Shown one piece after another: positions 8,606 to 16,609 of a stretch of 64,000 nt of DNA. How positions within the stretch are numbered: position 1 is the stretch's first letter; each line of letters begins with the position of its first letter. A program made the translations under genes and the position numbers. The notes beneath the pieces are model-generated. The model was not told the origin of the DNA, made no database searches, and saw only the letters and a list, made by a program, of their open reading frames with translations. The DNA lies in contig NZ_CP042652.1 of NCBI RefSeq assembly GCF_013177675.1, positions 1,302,001 through 1,366,000 on the forward strand, in the 5' to 3' direction. Source of the DNA: Arcobacter acticola (GTDB lineage: Bacteria; Campylobacterota; Campylobacteria; Campylobacterales; Arcobacteraceae).

Positions 8606-9390
8606 TTATAGATACTCACTGTCACTTAGACAATAAGAAATATTACGAAGATATTGATGCTGTTATTCAAAATGCATTAAATCATGGGATTAAAGGTTTT
8701 TTAATCCCTGGCGCTGATTTTAATGATTTACCACAAGCCATTAAACTTGCAGAAAAATATGAAGAAGTATATTTTGCTGTAGGAATTCATCCTTACGATA
8801 TAGATATGTACAATGAAGAGATGATGGAAAAATATGTAAATCATCCAAAATGTATTGCAATAGGTGAATGTGGTTTAGATTATTTTAGACTTCCTGAAGA
8901 TGAAGATGAAAAAATAGCAAATGTGGAAAAACAAAAAGAAGTTTTTATATCTCAAATTGAATTTGCAAAAAAAGTAAAAAAACCTTTAATAATTCATATT
9001 AGAGAAGCTTCAAATGATTCAAGACAAATTTTGATAGATTATAATGCTAAAGAAGTTGGTGGAGTATTGCATTGTTATAATGCAAGTGAACATTTACTCC
9101 CTTTATCTGAGCATAATTTTTATTTTGGAATAGGTGGGGTTTTAACTTTTAAAAATGCAAAAAAACTAGTTGAAGTTTTACCAAAAATACCAAAAGATAA
9201 GTTATTAATTGAAACGGATGCTCCATATCTTACTCCCCATCCCCATCGAGGTGAAAGAAATGAACCTTATTACACTACTTTTGTAGCCCAGAAAATGGCT
9301 GAATTACTTGAATTATCCCAAGAAGATATAGAGGATCTAACAACAAATAATGCTAAAAAATTATTTAAAGAGTTTTCTAGTCTTTCTTAG
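8605..9390 (+). CDS. tatD: TatD-family metal-dependent hydrolase (non-AUG start)
   Basis: TatD-type deoxyribonuclease/hydrolase of the amidohydrolase TIM-barrel superfamily. The protein clearly begins at IDTHCHLDNKK (metal-binding HxH), but this codes from base 8608 and there is no ATG, GTG or TTG in frame before the stop at 8587. The first ATG (base 8806) would delete the metal-binding HCH and about 67 residues. I therefore place the start at ATT 8605, with ATA 8602 or ATC 8599 as alternatives. Further motifs are FAVGIHPYD, IGECGLDYFR, PLIIHIREA, GVLHCYN and LIETDAPYLTPHPHRG. About 261 residues, the normal length. Initiation is probably coupled to the upstream gene, whose stop it touches. 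Confidence 0.85.
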   Translation: MIDTHCHLDNKKYYEDIDAVIQNALNHGIKGFLIPGADFNDLPQAIKLAEKYEEVYFAVGIHPYDIDMYNEEMMEKYVNHPKCIAIGECGLDYFRLPEDEDEKIANVEKQKEVFISQIEFAKKVKKPLIIHIREASNDSRQILIDYNAKEVGGVLHCYNASEHLLPLSEHNFYFGIGGVLTFKNAKKLVEVLPKIPKDKLLIETDAPYLTPHPHRGERNEPYYTTFVAQKMAELLELSQEDIEDLTTNNAKKLFKEFSSLS

Positions 9391-9426
9391 ATATAATCTG
9401 ACTTATATCAAATAAGTGAGGATTTT

Positions 9427-10689
9427 TTGAATAAAATCATAATATTAATATTTTTTTTAATAAATACTCTTTGGGCAAGCATTGGTACAAATGAGGACTT
9501 AAAAGTTTTAAAAAACTTAGGACTTGAATCTTCATTTATCTCAGATAGTGAGCTAGTTGATATATTCAACGAGTATTCTTCTAAAAGTAAAATTAGTTAT
9601 TATCGGAATATTTTAAAAAAATCTTCATTAAATGCACAAGTTGTAAGAACTGAAATTGATAATGAAAATCTTCCAGAAGCTATATTCTTTATTCCCATGA
9701 TTGAAACTAGTTTTGTAAATCATGTTAGAGGGAAGAACTCTCCAGCAGGCCTTTGGCAAATCATGCCAGCTACTGGGAAACATTTAAAATTAAGAAATGA
9801 TGAATTTATTGATGAAAGATTGGATTTAATTAAATCAACTGATGCAGCTAGTTCTTATTTGAAAAGATATTATAATAAATTTGATAAATGGTATTTATCT
9901 ATTTTAGCTTATAACTGCGGTGAGGGTAGAGTTATTGAAGGACTTACAAGAGCTTCTTTAGATATGTATATTGAAAATAATCCAAATAGAAGTACTCAGA
10001 TTTTGAAAAGTTATCAAAGGGTACTTGATGATTATAGAAGAACTAAAAATGGAGTTTCAAAAGTTTATGGCGTTTATGGTGAGTTACAAAGTTTAGAAGT
10101 TCCTTTTAGTTTAGAATATTTAATTAAACATAATAAAGAAAGAGATTATCTACCTGAGTCAAGTTTATCTTATCTAAAAAAAGTTGCTGTTTTTTCAATG
10201 CTTTCAAGTAGAGATTTATTTGAAAATATAAATAGAGCACCTTATAGATTAGAAAAAGTAAAAGCACCAAAAAATATACAGCTAAAATCAATTGCAAGTG
10301 CTATAAATATGAATTCAAGTGAGTTTTTAAATATAAATAAACATATACGAAAACAAGTTTTACCAAAAGATTCTAGGAATTATAATATTTATATTCCAAA
10401 GAGTAAATTAGAAATCTATAATAAAAATATTGCTAATATAAAGCCAGTTATTGATAAAAAAGTTAAAGAAGTTAAAAAAGATAAGAATGTTAATACTAAA
10501 AAAAATAAAGATGAAAAAAAGATTGTAAAAGATACAAAAAAGAAAGCCTTGGTTTACATAGTAAAAAAAGGAGATTCTTTTGAATCAATTGCAAAAGCTT
10601 ATAAAATAAGTGTAAAAAAACTTAAATCTGATAATAACAAGAAATCAAATTTAGTAAATATAGGAGATAAAATTGAGATTTATAAATAG
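9427..10689 (+). CDS. Membrane-associated lytic transglycosylase with LysM domain (MltD-like)
   Basis: Cleaves peptidoglycan glycan strands in the periplasm. The start is TTG with GAGG upstream. Residues 1-18 form a signal peptide ending LWAS. The SLT domain (about 75-190) has the catalytic glutamate in PMIETSF, then GKNSPAGLWQIMPATG, and ILAYNCGEGRV. A basic linker rich in lysine (about 340-370) leads to one C-terminal LysM repeat, YIVKKGDSFESIAKAYKIS, for glycan binding. The 420 residues fit an MltD type with one LysM repeat visible. It overlaps rlpA by 17 bases and heads the cell-envelope operon. Confidence 0.92.
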   Translation: MNKIIILIFFLINTLWASIGTNEDLKVLKNLGLESSFISDSELVDIFNEYSSKSKISYYRNILKKSSLNAQVVRTEIDNENLPEAIFFIPMIETSFVNHVRGKNSPAGLWQIMPATGKHLKLRNDEFIDERLDLIKSTDAASSYLKRYYNKFDKWYLSILAYNCGEGRVIEGLTRASLDMYIENNPNRSTQILKSYQRVLDDYRRTKNGVSKVYGVYGELQSLEVPFSLEYLIKHNKERDYLPESSLSYLKKVAVFSMLSSRDLFENINRAPYRLEKVKAPKNIQLKSIASAINMNSSEFLNINKHIRKQVLPKDSRNYNIYIPKSKLEIYNKNIANIKPVIDKKVKEVKKDKNVNTKKNKDEKKIVKDTKKKALVYIVKKGDSFESIAKAYKISVKKLKSDNNKKSNLVNIGDKIEIYK

Positions 10690-11659
10690 AAATTTTAAAA
10701 ATAGTATATTATTAAGTTTATTATTGAGTCTATTATTCTTTACAGGATGTTCTCAAAAAAGTGGTGATGTAGATTATAGTTTTTATAAAGATACTAAAAA
10801 CTCAAAAATTAATAATTCAAAAGAAATGCATAAATACACTATGAGACCTTATAGTGTATTTGGTATTACTTATTATCCTTTTGTTGCAAAAATTGGTGAT
10901 GATTTTGATGGTATTGCTTCTTGGTATGGTCCAGATTTCCACTCTAAGAAGACTTCAAATGGAGAAATTTATGACATGTATGATATGACAGCTGCTCATA
11001 AAACATTACCTATGAATACAGTTGTAAAAGTAGAGAATTTAGAAAATGGTAAAACAATAATTGTTCGAATCAATGATAGAGGACCTTTTGTAAAAGGCAG
11101 AATAATTGATTTATCAAATAAAGCAGCTCATGAAATTGATATGGTAAGACGAGGAACGGCGAAAGTAAAAGTTTCAGTTTTAGGGTATAATGGGGAAATT
11201 GATAATAGAAATGCACCTACTATAGAAATTCCAAGTACTCAAGTGGCAAGTAATAATATTGGAAAAGAAATAGAACCAGGTATTGATACATTAGAACCTT
11301 TAGAAATAAAAGAAGATAATATTAAAACTACTTCTGTTCCTGTTAGTGCTTCACGAAGTGATATAAGTACAACTTCAAGCGCTAAAATTACAAGACCAAG
11401 TAATACATCTTCTAGTGCATCTTTTTCATCAGGAAACTATAATCTTCAAGTTGGAGCATTTAGTCTTGAATCAGGTGCAATAAAAGTTAAAAGCGATTAT
11501 CAAAAGAAATTTAGAAAAAATAAAGTAGAAGTACAAAAAGTATTTGTAAATGGAAAAACTTTAAACAAAGTATTTGTAAGAGGTTTTAGTTCTTATGAAA
11601 ATGCACAAGAGTTTAAAAATGCAAATGGTTTAGATAATGCAGTTATAAGTAATGATTAG
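10673..11659 (+). CDS. rlpA: RlpA-family septal ring lytic transglycosylase, lipoprotein with SPOR domain
   Basis: Outer-membrane lipoprotein of the RlpA family, which cleaves denuded glycans at division sites. The TTG at 10673 has GGAG six bases upstream. A signal sequence ends in the lipobox FFTGC (C26). The double-psi beta-barrel runs about 83-170, with GIASWYGPDFHSKKTSNGE, AAHKTLPMNTVVKV, and the conserved RINDRGPF. A serine-rich linker precedes the C-terminal SPOR domain (YNLQVGAFSLESGA, near 257). Located directly behind an MltD-like enzyme, suggesting joint work on septal peptidoglycan. Confidence 0.93.
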   Translation: MRFINRNFKNSILLSLLLSLLFFTGCSQKSGDVDYSFYKDTKNSKINNSKEMHKYTMRPYSVFGITYYPFVAKIGDDFDGIASWYGPDFHSKKTSNGEIYDMYDMTAAHKTLPMNTVVKVENLENGKTIIVRINDRGPFVKGRIIDLSNKAAHEIDMVRRGTAKVKVSVLGYNGEIDNRNAPTIEIPSTQVASNNIGKEIEPGIDTLEPLEIKEDNIKTTSVPVSASRSDISTTSSAKITRPSNTSSSASFSSGNYNLQVGAFSLESGAIKVKSDYQKKFRKNKVEVQKVFVNGKTLNKVFVRGFSSYENAQEFKNANGLDNAVISND

Positions 11660-11668
11660 GATAAAAAT

Positions 11669-12241
11669 ATGATTGAAGTTAATAGAAAAACAAAAGAAAC
11701 AGATATTAAGTGTAAAATTGATATTAATGGTTGTGGAAAATCAGTTATTAATACAGGTGTAGGATTTTTTGATCATATGCTTGAAGCTTTGTCTAAACAC
11801 AGTGGTATTGATATAGAATTATCTTGTGCTGGTGATTTACACATCGATGCTCATCATACTGTAGAAGATTGTGGAATTGTTTTAGGACAATCTTTAAAAA
11901 AAGCTATATTCCCAATTCAAGCAGTTGAAAGATATGGAAATGCAACTGTTGTTATGGACGAAGCAGCAACTACTTGTGCCTTAGATTTATCAAATAGACC
12001 ATATTTAGTTTATGAAGTAAATGTAAGTGGAAAAGTAGGTGACTTTGATGTTGAATTAGCTGAAGAGTTTTTTCATGCACTTGCTGGAAATGCTGGATTA
12101 ACTGTACATATTATACAAGATAGAGGAAGAAATAAACATCATATTTTAGAAGCTAGTTTTAAAGCATTTGCTGTTGCTCTTAGAAGAGCATTAGTTAAAA
12201 ATGAAAGATTAGGAATTCCAAGTACTAAAGGTATTTTATGA
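11669..12241 (+). CDS. hisB: Imidazoleglycerol-phosphate dehydratase
   Basis: Sixth step of histidine synthesis: dehydrates imidazole glycerol phosphate. This is the monofunctional form (190 residues), without the phosphatase domain of enterobacterial HisB. Signatures are TGVGFFDHMLEALSKHSG, the metal-binding DAHHTVEDCGIVLGQ, and the second half HALAGNAGLTVHI and KHHILEASFKAFAVALR. No other his gene is adjacent; the gene is embedded in an envelope operon. It ends in an ATGA overlap with kdsC. Confidence 0.96.
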   Translation: MIEVNRKTKETDIKCKIDINGCGKSVINTGVGFFDHMLEALSKHSGIDIELSCAGDLHIDAHHTVEDCGIVLGQSLKKAIFPIQAVERYGNATVVMDEAATTCALDLSNRPYLVYEVNVSGKVGDFDVELAEEFFHALAGNAGLTVHIIQDRGRNKHHILEASFKAFAVALRRALVKNERLGIPSTKGIL

Positions 12242-12735
12242 TTGAATTAATTGTTTTAGATGTAGATGGTACTTTAACTGATGGAAAAATCACATACTCT
12301 TCTAGTGGAGAAGAAACTAAGTCTTTTGATGTAGCTGATGGTTTAGCAATTGCTGTTTGGACTAAAGCATTTAGTAAAAAAGCAGCTATAATTACAGGAA
12401 GAAATTCTTCAATTGTTGAAAAAAGAGCAAAAGAATTAAATATAACTCATTTACACCAAGGAATAAAAAATAAACAAGAAGTTTTAGAAGAAATTCTGAA
12501 AAAAGAGGGTTTATCTTGGAGTCAAGTTGCTGCAATTGGTGATGATTTAAATGATTACAATATGTTAAAAAAAGTTGGTCTTTCATTTACTCCTGCAAAT
12601 GGAAGCCATTATTTAAAAGACTTTGTAAATGTCGTTTGTCAAAACAAAGGTGGAGAAGGTGCTGTTCGAGAAATGCTTGAATACATTTTCAAAGAAGAAA
12701 ATTTAGAAGAGGACTTTTTAAACGCATGGATATGA
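12238..12735 (+). CDS. kdsC: KdsC-type HAD phosphatase (KDO 8-phosphate phosphatase)
   Basis: HAD-superfamily phosphatase releasing phosphate from KDO-8-phosphate for lipopolysaccharide core synthesis. The 165-residue protein has motif I LDVDGTLTDGKI (8-19), motif II ITGRNS and motif III AAIGDDLNDYNML, with the KdsC-type EKRAKEL and KGGEGAVREMLE near the C-terminus. No cap domain, as expected for the tetrameric C0 family. It precedes lptC and lptA, which supports the KDO/LPS assignment over other small HAD enzymes. Confidence 0.92.
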   Translation: MIELIVLDVDGTLTDGKITYSSSGEETKSFDVADGLAIAVWTKAFSKKAAIITGRNSSIVEKRAKELNITHLHQGIKNKQEVLEEILKKEGLSWSQVAAIGDDLNDYNMLKKVGLSFTPANGSHYLKDFVNVVCQNKGGEGAVREMLEYIFKEENLEEDFLNAWI

Positions 12736-13271
12736 GAATTTTCACCTCAATTCTTTTATTACTAGCATTGGGTGCTTACTTTTTTCCTGTTGAAAATTTA
12801 AAAAAGAATGCTTTAGAAAAAGATTTACCATTAGTTATATTTGAAAATCCAACTATGTATACATTAAATGAAAAAAATGTAAATAGGGTAGTTGTTGCAA
12901 CACATGCTGTAAAGTATCAAGATAGAGATGAAATGTTTAATGCAGATATCATTCTAAAAAATAATGATTTAAGTAAAAATTTTGATAGTGAAAAACTAAA
13001 AGCAGATTTAATTGTAAAAAAAGCAGATATTTATACATTGACAAACAATGTAGATTATAGAAGAGATGATTTCATAAAATTAAATACAGATGAATTAATT
13101 TATGATGATATTAAAAAAATAGCACAAAATTCAAAACCTTTTAAAAGCGTTTATCAAAAACATATTTTAAATGGTAATTCAGTGTTTTTAGATATTAATA
13201 ATAATTTTATAACAGCTAAGAATACACATTTTGAAATAGATATGACTAAAACGCAAAAAGGAAAAAAATGA
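12726..13271 (+). CDS. lptC: LPS export bitopic protein LptC
   Basis: Inner-membrane anchored periplasmic component of the Lpt LPS transport bridge. It has an N-terminal membrane helix (residues about 4-20: IFTSILLLLALGAYF) followed by a beta-rich periplasmic domain with repeated short strands (residues 55-165). Sequence conservation in this family is low, so the call leans on size (181 residues), topology and position between kdsC and lptA. ATG at 12726 overlaps the kdsC end by 10 bases; an in-frame ATG at 12732 is an alternative. It ends in an ATGA overlap with lptA. Confidence 0.85.
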   Translation: MDMRIFTSILLLLALGAYFFPVENLKKNALEKDLPLVIFENPTMYTLNEKNVNRVVVATHAVKYQDRDEMFNADIILKNNDLSKNFDSEKLKADLIVKKADIYTLTNNVDYRRDDFIKLNTDELIYDDIKKIAQNSKPFKSVYQKHILNGNSVFLDINNNFITAKNTHFEIDMTKTQKGKK

Positions 13272-13762
13272 AATATTTAATTGGAACTTTACTTTGTTCT
13301 ACATTGTTGCTAGCTCAAACTGAAACATTGATAATTGATTCACAAGACTTTCAAGCAGATGATAAAAAAGGAGTCTCTATTTTTACAGGAAATGTAAAAA
13401 TTAAAATGGGACAAGATAAGTTAAATGCAGATCGCGTTGATGTATTTTTTACAACAGATAAAAACAATGCAAAAGTTCCTTTAAAATATGAAGCAACAGG
13501 AAAAGCTGACTTTGAAATAGTGACAAAAGACAAACACTATATTGGTAATGGTGATAAGATTATATATTCACCACAAAAAGAAGAATATACTATTATTGGT
13601 AATGGATTTTTACAAGAAAAAAATGATGATAGAAAAGTTTACGGAGATACAATTTTTGTAAATCAATTAAGTGGTGAGGCAAGAGTCAAAGGTAGTGAAA
13701 ACAAACCTGTTAGATTTATGATTAATGTTGAACGTGGTGAAGATAAAGGAACTAAGAAATGA
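13268..13762 (+). CDS. lptA: LPS transport periplasmic protein LptA
   Basis: Periplasmic bridge protein carrying LPS from LptC to the outer membrane. Signal peptide MKYLIGTLLCSTLLLA (1-16), then an OstA-type beta-jellyroll with DSQDFQADDKKGVSIFTGNVKIKMG, LNADRVDVFF and GDTIFVNQLSGEARVKG. The 164-residue length is typical for a single OstA domain. It overlaps lptC and engB by ATGA on both sides. Confidence 0.91.
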   Translation: MKYLIGTLLCSTLLLAQTETLIIDSQDFQADDKKGVSIFTGNVKIKMGQDKLNADRVDVFFTTDKNNAKVPLKYEATGKADFEIVTKDKHYIGNGDKIIYSPQKEEYTIIGNGFLQEKNDDRKVYGDTIFVNQLSGEARVKGSENKPVRFMINVERGEDKGTKK

Positions 13763-14361
13763 AAATAACTGAAGCAAATTTTTTACAATCAGCACAAGGA
13801 ATAGCAGATTCTCCAAGTCCTGATAGAGCCGAAGTTGCTTTTTTAGGAAGATCAAATGTTGGAAAGTCTTCACTTTTAAATACCTTAACAAATAGAAAAG
13901 GTTTAGCAAAATCATCTTCAACTCCTGGAAAAACTCAACTTATAAACTATTTTGAAATTAAATTCAAAACAGGTAATGAAGAGTTACCTTATTTATTTGC
14001 AAGATTTGTGGATTTACCAGGTTTTGGATATGCTAAAGTAGCAAAAAGTCTAAAAGCGGAATGGAATAGAAATTTAACTGCTTATTTAGAACAAAGACCA
14101 AATTTACAAATTTTTGTTCATTTAATTGATTCACGACATCCGTTACTTGATATTGATAAAAATGTTGACGAGTTTTTAAAAACAATAAAAAGAGGCGATC
14201 AGATTATTGTTCAAGCTTTTACAAAAATTGATAAATTAAAAATGAACGATTTAGCAAAATTAAAAAGAGAATACCCTGAAGGAATTTTTATATCAAATTT
14301 GAAAAAAAAGGGTATGATAGATTTACAAAATAAAATTACAGGATATTTATTTGGACATTAG
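13759..14361 (+). CDS. engB: Ribosome biogenesis GTPase EngB (YsxC/YihA)
   Basis: Small essential GTPase acting in large-subunit assembly. The 200 residues contain G1 GRSNVGKSSLLN (near 31-42), G2 as STPGKTQLINYF, G3 DLPGFGYAKV, G4 FTKIDKL and the C-terminal SNLKKKGM. The EngB-specific sequence YLEQRPNLQIFVHLIDSRH is present. It starts in an ATGA overlap with lptA and overlaps the following GNAT gene by 11 bases. Confidence 0.95.
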   Translation: MKITEANFLQSAQGIADSPSPDRAEVAFLGRSNVGKSSLLNTLTNRKGLAKSSSTPGKTQLINYFEIKFKTGNEELPYLFARFVDLPGFGYAKVAKSLKAEWNRNLTAYLEQRPNLQIFVHLIDSRHPLLDIDKNVDEFLKTIKRGDQIIVQAFTKIDKLKMNDLAKLKREYPEGIFISNLKKKGMIDLQNKITGYLFGH

Positions 14362-14812
14362 ATTTTATAAGCCAACAGTGGCAGATATTACAAAAATGCA
14401 AGATATTGTAAGAGAAGAAGTTGATAAAGGAAAAATCCTTTTAAGAACTGCTGATGAAATGGCCACAACTATTCGATCTTATACAGTTGTTGAAGTTGAT
14501 GGAAAAATGGCTGGGTTTACAGCAACTCATATTCATTCTCCAAGACTTGCAGAAGTACGAAGCTTAGTTGTTGGAAAAGATTTTAGAGGTTTAAAGCTTG
14601 GAAAACAATTAGTTGAATCATGTATTAAAGAAGCAAAAGAATATGGAATTGAACAACTTTTATCTTTAACTTATGAGCAAGGCTTTTTTGAGTCTTGTGG
14701 ATTTAGAGTTATATCAAAAGAAGAAATCCCTGAGCATAAAATCTGGGCTGATTGCATAAGATGTAAGCATTTTCCTATTTGTGATGAAATTGCAATGGTA
14801 ATTGACTTATAA
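14351..14812 (+). CDS. GNAT N-acetyltransferase, N-acetylglutamate-synthase-like
   Basis: A 153-residue acetyltransferase starting at TTG 14351, with AGGA about 8 bases upstream, overlapping engB. The acetyl-CoA loop is VVGKDFRGLKLGKQLVESC (about 76-94), and the C-terminal part has LTYEQGFFESCGFRVISKEEIPEHKIWADCIRCKHF in pieces, with a cysteine pair (CIRC) and a further cysteine before DEIAMV. This layout resembles the short ArgA/ArgO-type N-acetylglutamate synthases that start arginine synthesis. The GNAT fold is clear; the substrate is inference. Confidence 0.82.
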   Translation: MDIRFYKPTVADITKMQDIVREEVDKGKILLRTADEMATTIRSYTVVEVDGKMAGFTATHIHSPRLAEVRSLVVGKDFRGLKLGKQLVESCIKEAKEYGIEQLLSLTYEQGFFESCGFRVISKEEIPEHKIWADCIRCKHFPICDEIAMVIDL

Positions 14813-14899
14813 TTCATCATTTTTTATATAGCTTTTATATTTTAAAACTACTTTTTTTAGTGTACAATGTACTTAAATATTATCTAAAAGGATTGATTT

Positions 14900-15688
14900 A
14901 TGTGGTTGTCCACTAGCTGTACTTTCAAATTTGACATTTCTGAACCTACACCTTTTTTATTTATGTTAAGACCTCGAGGTGACTTAATTCAGCATATTAC
15001 TTTTGAAGAATTTATTATTAAACCAAATATTAAAGTAACTCAATTTCAAGATATTTATGGTAATTTTTATCAAAGATTTATTGCTCCTCCTGGAAAATTA
15101 AAAATTAAAAGTAATAGTAAAATTAAAACAAATGAAAATTTCAACAATGCATATGGAAAAGAATTTATAGAAGTTCAATCTTTGCCTGAAAATGTACTTT
15201 TATATTTGCTTCCTAGTAGATATTGCGAGTCTGATTGTTTTAATCAAATGGCTACAGAAATTACACAAGGTTTACCTTTAGGATATGAGCAAGTAAATGC
15301 AATTACTAATTGGATACGAAATAATATTAGTTTTGAGAATAATAACAGTGATACACAAGTAAGTGCTATTGAAGTTAATAATAGAAAATATGGTGTATGT
15401 AGAGATTTGGCTCATTTGGGAATTGCTTTATGTAGGAGTATAAGTATTCCTTCTCGTATTGTTGTGGGATATTTGTATAATTTAGAACCTATGGATTTAC
15501 ATGCTTGGTTTGAAGTTTATATTGGTGATGGCTGGTATCGATTTGATGCAACACAAGAAGCAAATAAAGAAGGCTATGTAGTAATTGCATACGGTAGAGA
15601 TGCAGCAGATGTTGCTGTTTATAATCAATATGGAGCTACACTTTTCCCTAGTTCTCAAAAAGTTAAAGTAAAAAAGATAAAAGAGTAA
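14900..15688 (+). CDS. Transglutaminase-like cysteine protease family protein (first of a pair)
   Basis: A 262-residue protein with an N-terminal beta domain of the bacterial transglutaminase-like N type (FKFDISEPTPFLFMLRPRG) and the transglutaminase core: catalytic Cys in YGVCRDLAHLGIALCRS (about 172), His in DLHAWFEVYI (about 212) and Asp in RFDATQEANKEG (about 227). Such proteins are cytoplasmic or peptidoglycan-linked peptidases/amidases of unknown substrate. AAAGG lies 7 bases upstream of the ATG. There is no signal peptide. A related gene follows 24 bases downstream, and the two probably share an operon. Confidence 0.87.
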   Translation: MWLSTSCTFKFDISEPTPFLFMLRPRGDLIQHITFEEFIIKPNIKVTQFQDIYGNFYQRFIAPPGKLKIKSNSKIKTNENFNNAYGKEFIEVQSLPENVLLYLLPSRYCESDCFNQMATEITQGLPLGYEQVNAITNWIRNNISFENNNSDTQVSAIEVNNRKYGVCRDLAHLGIALCRSISIPSRIVVGYLYNLEPMDLHAWFEVYIGDGWYRFDATQEANKEGYVVIAYGRDAADVAVYNQYGATLFPSSQKVKVKKIKE

Positions 15689-15712
15689 ACAAATTAAAAA
15701 TTAGGATAAATT

Positions 15713-16564
15713 ATGCAACGCTTTAAAATTATACATAGAACGTATTATAACTATTCAAATAGTGTTGATTTAGGAGCTCATAATTTACTTTTAAGACCAA
15801 GAGAAAATCATGAACTTAGAATCGAGAATTTTGTTTTAAATATTACTCCTAAAGCAAAAGTTTTATGGCATAGAGATGTTGAAGATAATTCTGTAGGAAT
15901 TGCCAGTTTTACTGAATCAACGCAACAATTATTAATAGAAAGTGAATTAATAATTCAACAATATAATGAATCACCTTTGGATTTTTTAGTTTCTTCATAT
16001 GCAATTAATTATCCATTTACCTATGAAGCGGATGATAACTTAATTTTATCTGCATATAGAATACTTCCAGATGAACAAACAAGGAAACTATTAAATAACT
16101 GGATTTTCAATATATATAAAATAAATGAAGAAATTCAAACCTATACCTTACTTCAAAGATTAACTACTTATATTTATAAAAATTTTGTATATAAAATTAG
16201 AGAAGAAGTAGGCGTTCAAAGTGCAAGTGAAACTTTATCATTAGGTACAGGTTCTTGTCGTGATTTTGCTTATTTATTTATGGAAGCAGTGAAATGTCTA
16301 GGGCTTGCAACTAGATTTGTAAGTGGTTATTTATATGCTCCTTTAATGAGTGAACAAGTAGGTTCGACTCATGCTTGGGCTGAAGTTTATGTTCCAGGGG
16401 CTGGATGGATTGGTTTTGATCCTACTATTGGTAATATTGTAGGAAAAGATCATATCGCAGTTGCAGTGTCTAGACTTCCTAATAACATCTCACCAATTGC
16501 AGGTTCTTTTTCAGGAACTGCAACTTCAAGTTTAGATGTTGGAGTTTGGGTAACTTTATGTTAG
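15713..16564 (+). CDS. Transglutaminase-like cysteine protease family protein (second of a pair)
   Basis: 283 residues with the N-terminal strand domain (FKIIHRTYYNYSNSVDLGAHNLLLRPR in pieces; the HxxYY start is typical) and the core triad: Cys in GTGSCRDFAYLFMEAVK (about 183), His in GSTHAWAEVYVPG (about 221) and Asp in IGFDPTIGNIVG (about 238). The C-terminal KDHIAVAVSRLPNNISPIAGSF is conserved in this subfamily. It differs considerably from the preceding gene, so the pair is not a recent duplication. It ends in front of a hairpin terminator and faces the efflux operon. Confidence 0.88.
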   Translation: MQRFKIIHRTYYNYSNSVDLGAHNLLLRPRENHELRIENFVLNITPKAKVLWHRDVEDNSVGIASFTESTQQLLIESELIIQQYNESPLDFLVSSYAINYPFTYEADDNLILSAYRILPDEQTRKLLNNWIFNIYKINEEIQTYTLLQRLTTYIYKNFVYKIREEVGVQSASETLSLGTGSCRDFAYLFMEAVKCLGLATRFVSGYLYAPLMSEQVGSTHAWAEVYVPGAGWIGFDPTIGNIVGKDHIAVAVSRLPNNISPIAGSFSGTATSSLDVGVWVTLC

Positions 16565-16585
16565 TTTTTGAAATGTTATTTAATT

Positions 16586-16609
16586 AAAAAAGATTATAAA
16601 ATCTTTTTT
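16586..16609. terminator. Bidirectional hairpin terminator between convergent genes
   Basis: Nine-base inverted repeat AAAAAAGAT / ATCTTTTTT with a six-base loop. The arms give a T-run on each strand, so it can end both the transglutaminase mRNA and the convergent efflux mRNA. It overlaps the last codons of the RND C-half gene. Confidence 0.75.
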
